Below, one piece after another: positions 46,380 through 55,469 of a stretch of DNA of 64,000 bases; position 1 is the first letter of the stretch, and each line of letters opens with the position of its first letter. Made by a program: the position numbers and the translations under genes. This DNA is from Nocardia asteroides. GTDB taxonomy: Bacteria; Actinomycetota; Actinomycetes; Mycobacteriales; Mycobacteriaceae. The stretch lies in contig CP082844.1 of assembly GCA_019930625.1 (NCBI GenBank), positions 2,790,001 to 2,854,000 of the forward strand. The letters run 5' to 3'. The notes below the pieces were generated by a model, which worked only from the letters and a program-made list of their open reading frames with translations, was not told where the DNA came from and did no database searches.

Positions 46380-47750
46380 CTACGGCCGGGCGAGGCACGC
46401 GGCGGCCAACGGTGCGGCGGCGGCAAGTTCCGGCCAGGGCAGCGCTGTGTAGCCGAGCGCGATGCCGAAGTGCTCACGGCGGGCTCCCAGGTGGTATCGG
46501 GCCAGGCCGTCGAGCGCGACACCGCACGCCAGCCCCGCCGCGACCACGCGCCGCTCGGCCCGCGCCGACTCCACCGGCACGACGACGTGCGATCCCGCGT
46601 CGTCGCCGAGCACGCCGAGTCCCCGGCGGCGTAGCTCGGTCACCACCAGCGCCCGGCGCGGCGGCAGCGCGCGGCGCAGCCTGCGCAGGTGCCTGGCCAG
46701 ATCGCCGTGGGCGGCCAAGGCGACCAGCACCCGCTGGCCCGCCGGGCTCGGGCCGGTGCCGGTGCGCTCCCGGTGGGCGAGCACCGCCTCGGCGATCTCA
46801 GGGGCGGCGAGCAGCCAGCCGACACCGAGGCTCGGGGACAAGATCTTGCTGGTCGTGCCCAAGTGCACCACGACGTCGGGAGCCATGGTGGCGAGCAACG
46901 GCAGCGGCGCGGTGTCGTAGCGCAATTCCCCGTCGTAGTCGTCCTCGATGACGAAGATCCCGGATCGTCGCGCGTGCTCGACCAGTTCGACCCGCCGCGC
47001 CGCAGGCATCCGCGCGCCGAGCGGGAACTGATGCGCGGGAGTGCAATACACCGCTTTGATCCGGGGCGGCAGCAGATCGACGCGCAGGCCGTCCCCGTCC
47101 ACGGGGACCGCGATCACGTCGAGACCGGCCGCCGCGAAGGCCCCGGCGGCGCGCTGGTAACCCGGGTCCTCCATGGCGACGGCATCGCCCGGACGCAGCA
47201 GTGCGGCGGCCAATTCGCCTACCGCCGCGCTCGTACCGGCGGTGGCGAGCAGCACGGTGCCGCTGCCCGCGCCGATCCCGCGGTGACGCAACAGATGCTC
47301 GGTGACCGCCGTACGGAATTCCGGTTCGCCCGCGCGGTCCTTGCGTACCAGCGGGGCGTGATCCGCGGCGGTGCGCCAGGCGCGCCGCCACGCTGCCGGA
47401 TCGATGGCCTCGACGCACGGAGCACCCGGGGAGAGGTCGAACAGACGCGGCGCGGCGTCCGTACTGGAGGAAGAAACGGTGCGCGCTGGCATGTCCGCCG
47501 GTGCGGTGGTCAGGTAGGTGCCTGAGCCGCGCCTGCCGTTGATCCAGCCCTCCGCGTGCAACTGGTCGTAGGCGGTGGAGACCACGGTCCGGCTCACGCC
47601 GAGTCGATCGGCCAGCGCGCGGGTGGACGGCAGCCGGTCGCCGCCGCGCAGCGGTCCGGTGGTCGCGGCGCGCCGCAGTTGGTCGGCGATCTGCACCGAC
47701 AGTGGTCGCGTCGCGTCGCGATCCAGGTGCAGTGGAAGGTCCTCCAGCAT
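46380..47750 (-). CDS. MocR/PdxR-type regulator (GntR HTH plus aminotransferase-like domain)
   Basis: This 456-residue protein has a GntR winged helix (LPSTRALADRLGVSRTVVSTAYDQL near residues 41-65) and a fold-type I aminotransferase-like domain with the PLP lysine in HLGTTSKILSPSLGVGWL and EDDYDGELRYD before it. MocR proteins sense PLP or amino compounds. It is divergent from a PNPOx-like flavoprotein gene, an arrangement like PdxR regulators of vitamin B6 genes, but no pdxS/pdxT is present, so the target may be only the PNPOx-like gene. Confidence 0.93.
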   Translation of the reverse strand: MLEDLPLHLDRDATRPLSVQIADQLRRAATTGPLRGGDRLPSTRALADRLGVSRTVVSTAYDQLHAEGWINGRRGSGTYLTTAPADMPARTVSSSSTDAAPRLFDLSPGAPCVEAIDPAAWRRAWRTAADHAPLVRKDRAGEPEFRTAVTEHLLRHRGIGAGSGTVLLATAGTSAAVGELAAALLRPGDAVAMEDPGYQRAAGAFAAAGLDVIAVPVDGDGLRVDLLPPRIKAVYCTPAHQFPLGARMPAARRVELVEHARRSGIFVIEDDYDGELRYDTAPLPLLATMAPDVVVHLGTTSKILSPSLGVGWLLAAPEIAEAVLAHRERTGTGPSPAGQRVLVALAAHGDLARHLRRLRRALPPRRALVVTELRRRGLGVLGDDAGSHVVVPVESARAERRVVAAGLACGVALDGLARYHLGARREHFGIALGYTALPWPELAAAAPLAAACLARP

Positions 47751-47790
47751 AGGCTGCCCCCGGAAGTGGACTGCTGAAAATCGATCGAAT

Positions 47791-47809
47791 TGGCACTTTG
47801 ATCATGCCA
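47791..47809. promoter_or_regulatory. Candidate MocR operator
   Basis: TGGCA (47791-47795) and TGCCA (47805-47809) form inverted half-sites 9 bp apart in the 81-bp divergent gap, with flanking bases also nearly symmetric (ATTGGCA / TGCCATT). The position fits a regulator acting on both genes. Confidence 0.4.
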
Positions 47810-47831
47810 TTCCCGGCTGGATGCTGAGTGC

Positions 47832-48506
47832 ATGACCGCACCAGTCCACCCACGGCCGCCACTGTCCCCGACGCCACGCAGCACACCGACCCGTTCGACC
47901 GACCGGGCCCGGACCGATCGCGCCGACTTGGACGCGGTGCTCGACGCCGGGTTGATCTGCCACCTCGGCGTGCTGCTCGGCGGCGCGCCGGTCGTGCTGC
48001 CGACCGCCTACGGCCGCGACGGCGACACGCTCTACCTGCACGGCTCGACCGGCGCGGGGAACATGCGCGCGGCACTCGCGAATGACATCTCGGTAGCCGT
48101 GACTCTGGTGGACGGCGTGGTCTACGCGCGTTCGGCCATGCATTTCTCCATGAATTACCGCTCCGCCGTCGTGCTCGGCCGTGCTCGCGCCGTGACCGAC
48201 CCCGCCGAGCGCGTGCACGGGCTGCGCGTGATCGTCGAACACGCCGCGCCCGGCTCCTGGTCGCGCGTGCGCCCCCCGAACAAGAAAGAACTCGCCGCTA
48301 CCGCGGTGCTCGCTCTCGACCTCACCGAGGCGTCGGTGAAGGTTCGCGAGGGCGGTCCCAAGGACGACGAGGCCGATATCGAGGTGGGCGGCGTCTGGGC
48401 GGGCGTCCTTCCTCTGCGCCCGGTGTGGGACGCTCCTGTCGACTCTCCGGATCTAACCCCAGGCATCCCTGTCCCCGCCGACGTCCTCCAGCGCGTCCAC
48501 TCCTGA
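47832..48506 (+). CDS. Pyridoxamine 5'-phosphate oxidase-like FMN-binding protein
   Basis: This 224-residue protein has the split-barrel flavin fold of Pyridox_ox_2 proteins. Marks are LICHLGVLLGGAPVVLPTAYGRDGDTLYLHGST, ISVAVTLVDGVVYARSAMHFSMNYRSAVVLG, and a C-terminal WAGVLPLRP segment. Many members bind F420 or FMN; the reaction is unknown. The first 28 residues are Pro/Thr-rich and may be untranslated if an internal GTG is used. It is divergent from the MocR regulator. Confidence 0.85.
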   Translation: MTAPVHPRPPLSPTPRSTPTRSTDRARTDRADLDAVLDAGLICHLGVLLGGAPVVLPTAYGRDGDTLYLHGSTGAGNMRAALANDISVAVTLVDGVVYARSAMHFSMNYRSAVVLGRARAVTDPAERVHGLRVIVEHAAPGSWSRVRPPNKKELAATAVLALDLTEASVKVREGGPKDDEADIEVGGVWAGVLPLRPVWDAPVDSPDLTPGIPVPADVLQRVHS

Positions 48507-48694
48507 GCGCCCTCACCTACTGCGCGAACTCCGCATCGGCCACGGCGGGCGCCGGATGCCGAGCGGCGGTGCGAAGTAGGAAGAGGGATTCGTGGATGGG
48601 CGCGGAATCACTCCGCGCCCGGTCCGAGAATTAGAGATGTGCCGTCCTGATGCCGCTTTATCCGGGTGAGCGACGAGCAGAAGTGCGGCCGCGC

Positions 48695-49432
48695 TCAGAA
48701 TACGAACTGAGGACCGTAACCCGTCGTTTGCGCGATGCCGTTCCTTGCCTCGGCCCGGACGGTGATGAACGGCATCGCGGAGGCCGGGGAAAGGCATCCG
48801 TTGACATTCAACGCGGTGTTGGTATGGGCGAAGGTGAAGGGGAACGTCGACTCCTCGTCCAGGTCCGCCTCGGCGATAACCGCCGCGGTCACACTGCCCG
48901 GCGCCAGATTCACCGTGATCTCACCGCCGAGTTCGCCGTTTACGCCGAAGGTGGTGTCCGCGCCGATGGCAATGGTGGGAGCGACGACGACCGGCAACTC
49001 CTCGAGCATCCCGTACTCGTTGAATTCCCCGAAATCGATCCCACCCAGCTCGATGACGATCCCGGGTGTGAATTCGACACCGGCGCCCGCGGCCGCGGCG
49101 ATGGACACCGAGATACCGTCGGAAATGTCCACCGCGCAGCCGATCAGATACCCGGCGACGATCTGCCCCGCACGCAGTGTCGAGGCGCCATCGGAAACAA
49201 CCGAGAAGTCCCCGGACACTTTGGCGGCGTGCGCGAATGGAATGCCCAATGCGACATCACCGCCGACGGATACGACGTTGTTGTAGTCCACCGACGCGAT
49301 CAAATGTAGCCCGCCGGTGCCGACCACACCCGGCTCGGCCCCCGCAACGGTATCGGAAACAGCGAAAGAGCCGGTAGCGGCCACGATCACCGCGATGATC
49401 GCGGCAAGGGTACGCGAATGCTTGCGGTTCAT
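48695..49432 (-). CDS. MspA family porin
   Basis: This 245-residue exported protein has a signal peptide (basic start, hydrophobic core LAAIIAVIVAATGSFAV, cleavage near VAGAEP) and a beta-rich mature part like mycobacterial MspA: NNVVSVGGDVALGIPFAHAAKVSG, GYLIGCAVDISDGIS, and near the C-terminus ALNVNGCLSPASAMPFITV. It should form an octameric channel in the mycolic-acid outer membrane for small hydrophilic solutes. The second ATG (49432) is preferred for its spacing to GGAG. It stands alone; the flanking gaps of 188 and 289 bp hold no gene. Confidence 0.93.
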   Translation of the reverse strand: MNRKHSRTLAAIIAVIVAATGSFAVSDTVAGAEPGVVGTGGLHLIASVDYNNVVSVGGDVALGIPFAHAAKVSGDFSVVSDGASTLRAGQIVAGYLIGCAVDISDGISVSIAAAAGAGVEFTPGIVIELGGIDFGEFNEYGMLEELPVVVAPTIAIGADTTFGVNGELGGEITVNLAPGSVTAAVIAEADLDEESTFPFTFAHTNTALNVNGCLSPASAMPFITVRAEARNGIAQTTGYGPQFVF

Positions 49433-49721
49433 CATGCTCCAGTCGAGTATCGATCGAATCGGAACTTCGTACGCGAACGGGCCCGCACGGCAGATGGTTC
49501 GTCGCGAACTCCATTCGGCGTACGCGGCAGTGGAACTCTATCGGGCGGTGCCGCTCAGGCCCGTGATCGCGCCGACACGGCGAGTCGGCCGACGCGACCG
49601 GAAAGCGGTCTCGTCGGCATCGCCCGAATTGCCTGGAATGGCGAATGAACTATTGATTCATACCAGATCCGAGTTTGCGGTCGCTGGTCGACGCGGTCTC
49701 GCGTCGATTGCGGCCGCTAGT

Positions 49722-50963
49722 TCACCACGCGTACGCGCGCAGTCCCGCGGATCTCACCGCGCGCCCGGCCAACTCGCGCAACGCGTCGGCGGAACCGATG
49801 CGCGCCGGATCGAGGCTCACCAGGCTGAGCACGTAGTCCTCGCCGATGCGGCACAGATAGCCGGAGAGCCGGGTGCGGGGCAGTCGCGCGGTGGTGAGGC
49901 CGGGATGGATGGCGCGGGCGGCGACGCCCGTGCAGCGGTGCGGGCCGAGCGTGCGCAAGGAGGCGGGCAGCGTTCCGATGTTGGAACACAAGATGTCCAG
50001 TTCGCCCGCGCCTTTGGACAAGGTGTGCGCCCAGCGGTCCGGGATCACCTGGAGTAGTTCTTCGGGCATGCCGCTCGGGGCGGACATGCGGTGCTCGTAC
50101 GCCGAACGGGCGAGTGCGCGGATAGTCCCCGGGGTGTCGGTTCGGGTGATCGCGATGCGCGTCATGGCCAGATCATTGTCGACGCGGGGTTCGTCGCGGG
50201 TGTCGACGGGCAGGCTGGCCGCGATCGTCGCACCCGGAAACCCGCTGTCCCACAGCATGGTCGCGACGAGGTGGATGAACAGGCTGTTGGCGGTGCCGCC
50301 GTCACGCGCGGCGACGCGATCCCACCGCGCGGCCGGGCATTGCAGGATTGCGCTGTGCGTCGTGCTGTCGCCTCCGCGCGGATGCTCGTCCCGGAGCGCG
50401 GCGGCGGGCCGCGGCGGTATCCCGCGCCGGAGTGCCGCCGCGGTTCCGCGCAGGACGACCGACCACTGACGCCGGGCGTCGGACCAGTCCGATTCCCGCG
50501 CGGCGGGATTCGGCGGGCGCACCCGTGATCCGCCGAGTGCATCGTCGACGGCCAGCGCCAGCGCTCGCCCGTCGGCCAGCGCGTGCGAGGACGTGAGGGA
50601 TACGACCGAGCCGCCGTCGTCCAGCGCGGCGGTCGACAGCCGCCACCCGGGACCGTATTCCGGATCGAGCCCGGCGCCCTGCGCGTCTGCCCAGTCGAGC
50701 AGTTCCGCGACCGGGAGAACGCCCTCGGCGCGCGCGATCGGGTAGGCGCGGACGTTCGGTCGCCAGCTTCGCCGAGCGCCCGGCACGCGCGCGCGAATCA
50801 CTCTGCGCCCCAGCGGTCCGGCGCGCAGGGCTTCATGCACACCGACCAGGAGCGCTGGGTCCACCCGATCGGCAGTTCGCCACAGCCCTTGCAGGGCGAT
50901 GGGCGTGCCGAGTCCGCGGTGGGTCCGCAGAAAGATCTCGTCGACGACGCTCAGTCGGCCCAT
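49722..50963 (-). CDS. HxxxDG acyltransferase of the condensation/PapA/WES-like superfamily
   Basis: This 413-residue protein starts RLSVVDEIFLRTHRGLGTP and has the catalytic motif SSHALADGRALALAVDD (H-A-L-A-D-G) near residue 130 and a second half of acyltransferase type (AASLPVDTRDEPRVDNDLAM, LDILCSNIGTLPASL). It is chloramphenicol-acetyltransferase-like, as are PapA and WES/DGAT proteins. It probably transfers an acyl group to an alcohol or amine in lipid metabolism. The gene lies 5 bp downstream of the crotonase gene, so the two form an operon. Exact subfamily is unsure. Confidence 0.75.
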   Translation of the reverse strand: MGRLSVVDEIFLRTHRGLGTPIALQGLWRTADRVDPALLVGVHEALRAGPLGRRVIRARVPGARRSWRPNVRAYPIARAEGVLPVAELLDWADAQGAGLDPEYGPGWRLSTAALDDGGSVVSLTSSHALADGRALALAVDDALGGSRVRPPNPAARESDWSDARRQWSVVLRGTAAALRRGIPPRPAAALRDEHPRGGDSTTHSAILQCPAARWDRVAARDGGTANSLFIHLVATMLWDSGFPGATIAASLPVDTRDEPRVDNDLAMTRIAITRTDTPGTIRALARSAYEHRMSAPSGMPEELLQVIPDRWAHTLSKGAGELDILCSNIGTLPASLRTLGPHRCTGVAARAIHPGLTTARLPRTRLSGYLCRIGEDYVLSLVSLDPARIGSADALRELAGRAVRSAGLRAYAW

Positions 50964-50968
50964 CTGGC

Positions 50969-51742
50969 TCAGGCGCGAGCGCCGTGGCGTCCCGCGCCCG
51001 ACGCGAAGCGCTGCGCGCCGTCCAGAGCGCCGCCCGCCAGCGCGGTCAGGCCGTGCCGGAACTCGTTGCGCAGCGCGGACTCCTCGGTCATTCCCTCCTG
51101 CTCGAGCAAGGACATGCGGTCCGAGCGCAGGCAGGTCTGCGGCAGCGCGGCCAGTTCCGCGGCGAGCGCCTCCGCGCCGCGGCGGGCTTCGCCGGTGGGC
51201 ACGACGCGGTTCACCAAACCCATCTGGAGCGCCTCGTCGGCGCCCACCGCGCGTCCGGTGAGCACCAGATCCATGGCGCGGCCCATGCCGATGACCCGCG
51301 GCAGCCGCACGGTGCCGCCGTCGATCAGCGGGACGCCCCAGCGGCGGCAGAAGACGCCGAAGGTGCTGTCGCGCTCGGCGACGCGCAGATCGCACCACAG
51401 CGCGAGTTCCAGCCCGCCTGCCACCGCGTAGCCGGAGACCGCGGCGATCACCGGTTTGGACAGTCGCATCCGCGTCGGCCCCATCGGGCCGTCACCATCC
51501 TCCTCGGCGCGGTTGGAGCGCTCGGTACCGAGCGCCTTGAGGTCGGCCCCCGCGCAGAACGTGCCGCCGTCGCCCCACAGCACCGCGACCGCCGCGTCCG
51601 GGTCCGCGTCGAACTCACGGAAGGCCTCGGCCAGCGCGGCGGCGGTCGGTCCGTCCACCGCGTTGCGTGCCTCGGGCCGGTGCAGGATCACGGTGGTCAC
51701 GGGGCCGTTGCGTTCGATCAGTACGGTCACGCGCTCGACCAT
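50969..51742 (-). CDS. Enoyl-CoA hydratase/isomerase (crotonase) family protein
   Basis: This 257-residue crotonase has the CoA/oxyanion motif GTFCAGADLKALG, ISSK-type region MRLSKPVIAAVSGYAVAGGLELALWCDLRVA, and FGVFCRRWGVPLIDGGTVRLPRVIG. The second catalytic acid position reads Asp-Gly-Gly, common in this branch. It should act on acyl-CoA esters, probably in fatty acid or xenobiotic breakdown. ATG 51742 follows an upstream in-frame ATG. It is divergent from a TetR-acyl-CoA dehydrogenase pair and heads an operon with the acyltransferase gene. Confidence 0.92.
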   Translation of the reverse strand: MVERVTVLIERNGPVTTVILHRPEARNAVDGPTAAALAEAFREFDADPDAAVAVLWGDGGTFCAGADLKALGTERSNRAEEDGDGPMGPTRMRLSKPVIAAVSGYAVAGGLELALWCDLRVAERDSTFGVFCRRWGVPLIDGGTVRLPRVIGMGRAMDLVLTGRAVGADEALQMGLVNRVVPTGEARRGAEALAAELAALPQTCLRSDRMSLLEQEGMTEESALRNEFRHGLTALAGGALDGAQRFASGAGRHGARA

Positions 51743-51763
51743 ACGCCGTAAAAGCACCCTTGT

Positions 51764-51788
51764 GTGAAGAAATGAATCCGTGCTTCAC
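51764..51788. promoter_or_regulatory. Inverted GTGAAG/CTTCAC repeat upstream of TetR
   Basis: GTGAAG (51764-51769) and CTTCAC (51783-51788) are perfect complements 13 bases apart, in the 53-bp gap between the crotonase start and the TetR GTG. The wide spacing is less usual for TetR, but the position fits shared control. It also covers the alternative TetR start at ATG 51772, arguing for GTG 51796. Confidence 0.5.
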
Positions 51789-51795
51789 TTCTTGG

Positions 51796-52446
51796 GTGGC
51801 CTACCGCAGAACCCCTGCTGTGCAGGCCCGCCTGGACGCCCAGGCGGGGCTGATCGTGCAGGCCGCGACCAAGGTGCTGTCCAGCGGCGGATACGCCGCG
51901 CTGACCATGGCGGCGGTCGCGGCCGAGGCGGGCGTGGCCACCGGCACCGTCTACAAGAACTTCGACGGCAAGGCCGACTTGGTACGCGCGGTGTTCCGGA
52001 AAGTGGTCGCCCGCGAGGTCGCCGCGGTGGCCGCGGCGGGTGCGCGCGGAACGGCGATCGAACGGGTGACCGCCGCGGTGGAGACGTTCGCCGGCCGCGC
52101 GCTGAAGAACCCGAACCTGGCCTACGTGTTGCTCGCCGAGCCGGTCGACGCCGCCGTGGACAGCGAACGCCTGCACTTCCGGCGCGCGTTCGCCGAGACC
52201 TTCGAATCCGCGGTGGCCGAGGGCATCGCGGGCGGCGAACTCCCACCGCAGGACCCGAGGATCAGCGCGGCCGCGTTGGTCGGCGCGATCGGCGAGGTTC
52301 TGGTGGGCCCGCTCGCCGACGCGCCCCACGGCGAATCCGTCGTCCCCGAACTCATCGCTTTCGCGATCCGCGCGCTCGGCGTGCGCGACGACCCGGGCGC
52401 AGGCAGCGCTCGGCTGGAATCAGGAGTGTCAGATGCAGACGCATGA
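51796..52446 (+). CDS. TetR family transcriptional regulator
   Basis: This 216-residue regulator has an N-terminal helix-turn-helix (GYAALTMAAVAAEAGVATGTVYKNFDGKADLV near residues 35-66) and a helical ligand domain. GTG 51796 is preferred because the upstream candidate ATG 51772 lies inside an inverted repeat. Its 3' end overlaps the acyl-CoA dehydrogenase gene by 14 bp, so they are cotranscribed; the crotonase-acyltransferase operon diverges. An acyl-CoA ligand is a reasonable inference. Confidence 0.9.
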   Translation: MAYRRTPAVQARLDAQAGLIVQAATKVLSSGGYAALTMAAVAAEAGVATGTVYKNFDGKADLVRAVFRKVVAREVAAVAAAGARGTAIERVTAAVETFAGRALKNPNLAYVLLAEPVDAAVDSERLHFRRAFAETFESAVAEGIAGGELPPQDPRISAAALVGAIGEVLVGPLADAPHGESVVPELIAFAIRALGVRDDPGAGSARLESGVSDADA

Positions 52447-54052
52447 AGTCTTCAATCAGGTGCCCGACATCGTGCCGTTCGACGTCGCGCGCAATCCGGC
52501 CTTGCTCGAGGGTCTGCACCGGGAAGGCGCGGGCTGGGCCGAAGCCGAAGTGCGGGAGCTGGGCGCGCTCGCGGGCGGTGCGCAGGCGCAGGAGTGGGGC
52601 AGGCTGGCCAACGAATACCCGCCGGTGCTGCGCACCCACGACCGCTACGGCCACCGCATCGATGAGGTCGAGTTCCACCCGCACTGGCACGACCTGATGC
52701 GCGTCGCCGTCGAGCACGGCCTGCACGGCGCCGTGTGGTTGGACGACCGCCCCGGCGCGCACGTGGCGCGCGCGGCGAAGTTCTACACCTGGGGCGTCGC
52801 CGACGCGGGCCACATGTGCCCGATCTCGATGACCTACGCGGTGGTCCCCGCCCTGCGGCACAACCGCGAACTGTCGGCGAAGTACGAACCGCTGCTCGGC
52901 TCCCGCGTATACGACTTCGGCCTGCGCGAGCCGTCGACCAAGGCCGGACTCATCGCGGGCATGTCGATGACCGAGAAGCAGGGCGGCTCGGACGTCCGCG
53001 CCAACACCACCACGGCCACGCCGCAGCCGGACGGCTCCTACCGGATCGTCGGGCACAAATGGTTCACCTCCGCCCCGATGTCGGACATGTTCCTCACCCT
53101 GGCGCAGGCGCCCGGCGGACTCTCCTGCTTCCTGCTGCCCCGGGTGCTGCCGGACGGCGCCCGCAATCCCATCCGCATCCAGCGGCTCAAGGACAAGCTG
53201 GGCAACAAGTCCAACGCCTCCTCGGAGATCGAGTACGACAACGCCGTCGGCTGGCTGGTCGGCGCGGAGGGCGCGGGCGTCAAGACCATCATCGAGATGG
53301 TGAACATGACCAGGCTGGACTGCGTGATCGGCTCGGCCACCGGCATGCGTGCGGGCACGGTGTACGCGGTGCACCACGCCAGGCACCGGAAGGCGTTCGG
53401 CGCCGAGCTGATCGACCAGCCCGCCATGCGTAACGTGCTCGCCGATCTGGTGATCGAGTCCGACGCCGCGACCACCGTGATGATGCGGCTGGCCGGGGCC
53501 ACCGACCGGGCGGGCCGGGATCCGGCCGAGGCGGCGCTGCGGCGCATCGCGCTGGCGGTCACCAAGTACTGGGTGTGCAAGCGGGCGCCCGCACACGCCG
53601 CCGAGGCGCTGGAATGCCTGGGCGGCAACGGATACGCCGAGGAATCCGGCATGCCGCGGCTGTACCGGGAGGCGCCGCTGATGTCCATCTGGGAAGGGTC
53701 GGGCAACGTCGCCGCGCTGGACGCGTTGCGTGCCATGGGACGTCAGCCGGAGACCGTCGAGGCCTACTTCGACGAGGTGTCGTCGGCCAAGGGTGAGAAC
53801 CCGCGACTGGACGACGCGATCGCCCGGGTCGGCAAGGAGCTGTCGGACTTCGACGACATCGAGTACCGCGCCCGGCGGGTCGTGGAATTGATGGCGCTCG
53901 TGCTCCAAGGCGCGCAACTGGTGCGCCACGGTCACCCCGCCGTCGCCGATGCGTTCTGCGCCACCCGGCTCGGCGACGACTGGGGTATCGCGTTCGGCAC
54001 GCTGCCCACCGGCGTGGACACCGGCGCGATCGTGGAGCGCGCGTTCGTCTGA
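52433..54052 (+). CDS. AidB-like acyl-CoA dehydrogenase
   Basis: This 539-residue flavoprotein is of the acyl-CoA dehydrogenase family with the long N-terminal extension of AidB-type members. Marks are YDFGLREPSTKAGLIAGMSMTEKQGGSDV, YRIVGHKWFTSAPMSDM, MTRLDCVIGSATGMRAG and ECLGGNGYAEESGMPRLYREA, followed by SIWEGSGNV, the typical C-terminal motif. AidB itself protects DNA from alkylation; here the lipid-gene context suggests acyl-CoA oxidation. AGGAG precedes the ATG. It forms an operon with the overlapping TetR gene. Confidence 0.92.
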   Translation: MQTHEVFNQVPDIVPFDVARNPALLEGLHREGAGWAEAEVRELGALAGGAQAQEWGRLANEYPPVLRTHDRYGHRIDEVEFHPHWHDLMRVAVEHGLHGAVWLDDRPGAHVARAAKFYTWGVADAGHMCPISMTYAVVPALRHNRELSAKYEPLLGSRVYDFGLREPSTKAGLIAGMSMTEKQGGSDVRANTTTATPQPDGSYRIVGHKWFTSAPMSDMFLTLAQAPGGLSCFLLPRVLPDGARNPIRIQRLKDKLGNKSNASSEIEYDNAVGWLVGAEGAGVKTIIEMVNMTRLDCVIGSATGMRAGTVYAVHHARHRKAFGAELIDQPAMRNVLADLVIESDAATTVMMRLAGATDRAGRDPAEAALRRIALAVTKYWVCKRAPAHAAEALECLGGNGYAEESGMPRLYREAPLMSIWEGSGNVAALDALRAMGRQPETVEAYFDEVSSAKGENPRLDDAIARVGKELSDFDDIEYRARRVVELMALVLQGAQLVRHGHPAVADAFCATRLGDDWGIAFGTLPTGVDTGAIVERAFV

Positions 54053-54062
54053 GCCGCCTGCC

Positions 54063-54464
54063 TCACGCGGGCCGGGTCAGCACGCGTTCGACCAGCGCGG
54101 TGTTGCAGTACTCGACCACTTCGCGCAGCTTGCCTTCGGATACTCGGAAGACGAAGCAGTAGGTCTGATCGTAGGTTTCGCCGCGCGTGGTCACGCCTTG
54201 GCCACGCGCCTGCACGACGACGCGATCGCCCTCGGCGATGATCGTCTCCGCGGTGTTGCGGTACTCGGTGAACTGAGCCATGAGTGGACGCAGGAGCTGC
54301 TCCAGCACGACGCTTTTCGGTTCCCAGATGCCGGCCCAGGACCAGTCGCCGGGAAAGATCCAGCGGAAGTCGTCGGCCATGGCGTCGCTCAGCGCACGGG
54401 CATGGCCGAGCGACATCTGCTCGAAGATGTCCGCGAGCAGCTTCTTGTTCTCGATCGCACTCAT
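54063..54464 (-). CDS. SnoaL-like (NTF2 fold) protein
   Basis: This 133-residue single-domain NTF2-like protein reads KKLLADIFEQMSLGHARALSDAMADDFRWIFPGDWSWAG, then VLEQLLRPLM and QTYCFVFRVSEGKLREVVEYCNTALVERVL, the usual SnoaL_2/ketosteroid isomerase-like pattern. Members are cyclases, isomerases or of unknown role; nothing defines its substrate. It is convergent with the acyl-CoA dehydrogenase gene and divergent from the kinase gene. Confidence 0.85.
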   Translation of the reverse strand: MSAIENKKLLADIFEQMSLGHARALSDAMADDFRWIFPGDWSWAGIWEPKSVVLEQLLRPLMAQFTEYRNTAETIIAEGDRVVVQARGQGVTTRGETYDQTYCFVFRVSEGKLREVVEYCNTALVERVLTRPA

Positions 54465-54599
54465 GGCGACGACGCTATGGCCGTCCGCTCCGAGCGACAA
54501 GCGATGGCTCACATGTTCGACCATTCGGGTCATCCTGTGGACGAGTGTGGATCGCGGGATGTCCACGGCAGCGGCGCGAGAGCGGGAAGCGACAGTATT

Positions 54600-55292
54600 G
54601 TGGCGGCGGTGGCAGGGGAGTTCGTGGAAAGACCGGTGAGCTGGCTGGCCCGGCGAGTGCGGGCTCGGGCCGAGCGCGGCCGGTATCTGCTCGGTATCGC
54701 GGGTCCGCCGGGCGCGGGCAAGTCCACGTTGTCGGTCGCGTTGCGCGACGCGATCAATGCCGAGGCGGGCGCGATGGTCGCCGAGATCGCGCCCATGGAC
54801 GGTTATCACCTGAGCAACGACGAACTGCGAACGACCGAAAGCCTCGCGCGCAAGGGCGAGCCGGACACCTTCGACGTGGACGGCTACGTCGCCGGACTGC
54901 GACGCCTGCGCACCACGCCCGTGGGTGAGCCGGTGCCATGGCCCACTTTCGACCGGACCATCGATGCCCCGGTGCCCGGCGGCGTGGTGTTCGACCGGCA
55001 ATCCATCGTCCTCACCGAGGGCAACTACCTGCTGCTCGACGACTTCGAGGGGCGGCGGTGGTCGGCGGTCCGCGCACTGCTGGACGCGTGCTGGTACCTG
55101 GACGCGGCGCGCGACGTGCTCGAGGACCGCCTCTTGGACCGACACATCGGCGGCGGCCGCACGCCGTCCGCCGCGCGCGCCAAAGTCCGCGACAGCGATT
55201 TGCGCAATGCGGAACTGGTCGCGCCGACGAGGGAGCGCGCCGATCTGATCCTGCGTGAGCATGCGGGGCGCTATCGGGTTCTCGAGGGTTGA
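54600..55292 (+). CDS. P-loop nucleoside/sugar kinase family protein
   Basis: This protein of about 230 residues has the Walker A motif LLGIAGPPGAGKSTLSVAL near residue 30 and the pattern of phosphoribulokinase/uridine kinase/pantothenate kinase-like enzymes: AEIAPMDGYHLSNDEL, KGEPDTFDVDGYVAGL, WPTFDRTIDAPVPG and VLTEGNYLLLDDF, then a helical lid with DRHIGGGRTPSAA. The substrate cannot be stated. Start candidates are GTG 54600, 54609 and 54624; the first is used because GGGAAG lies 11 bases upstream. It stands alone between divergent and downstream genes. Confidence 0.85.
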   Translation: MAAVAGEFVERPVSWLARRVRARAERGRYLLGIAGPPGAGKSTLSVALRDAINAEAGAMVAEIAPMDGYHLSNDELRTTESLARKGEPDTFDVDGYVAGLRRLRTTPVGEPVPWPTFDRTIDAPVPGGVVFDRQSIVLTEGNYLLLDDFEGRRWSAVRALLDACWYLDAARDVLEDRLLDRHIGGGRTPSAARAKVRDSDLRNAELVAPTRERADLILREHAGRYRVLEG

Positions 55293-55469
55293 GTCGGTAG
55301 CGCGTCCGGCACACCTTCGGCCTCTCCAGCCGCGGTCGGAAGCGGATCGGCGCTGCCGACCGTCGCGACACCCGCCGTGCCGAAGGCGAGCGCCATGGAT
55401 GGAAGACGGACCGCGATCGCCCGGCGCGTGCACCTGCCCGCATGTCCTACCGCGGCAGATGATGAAGGG

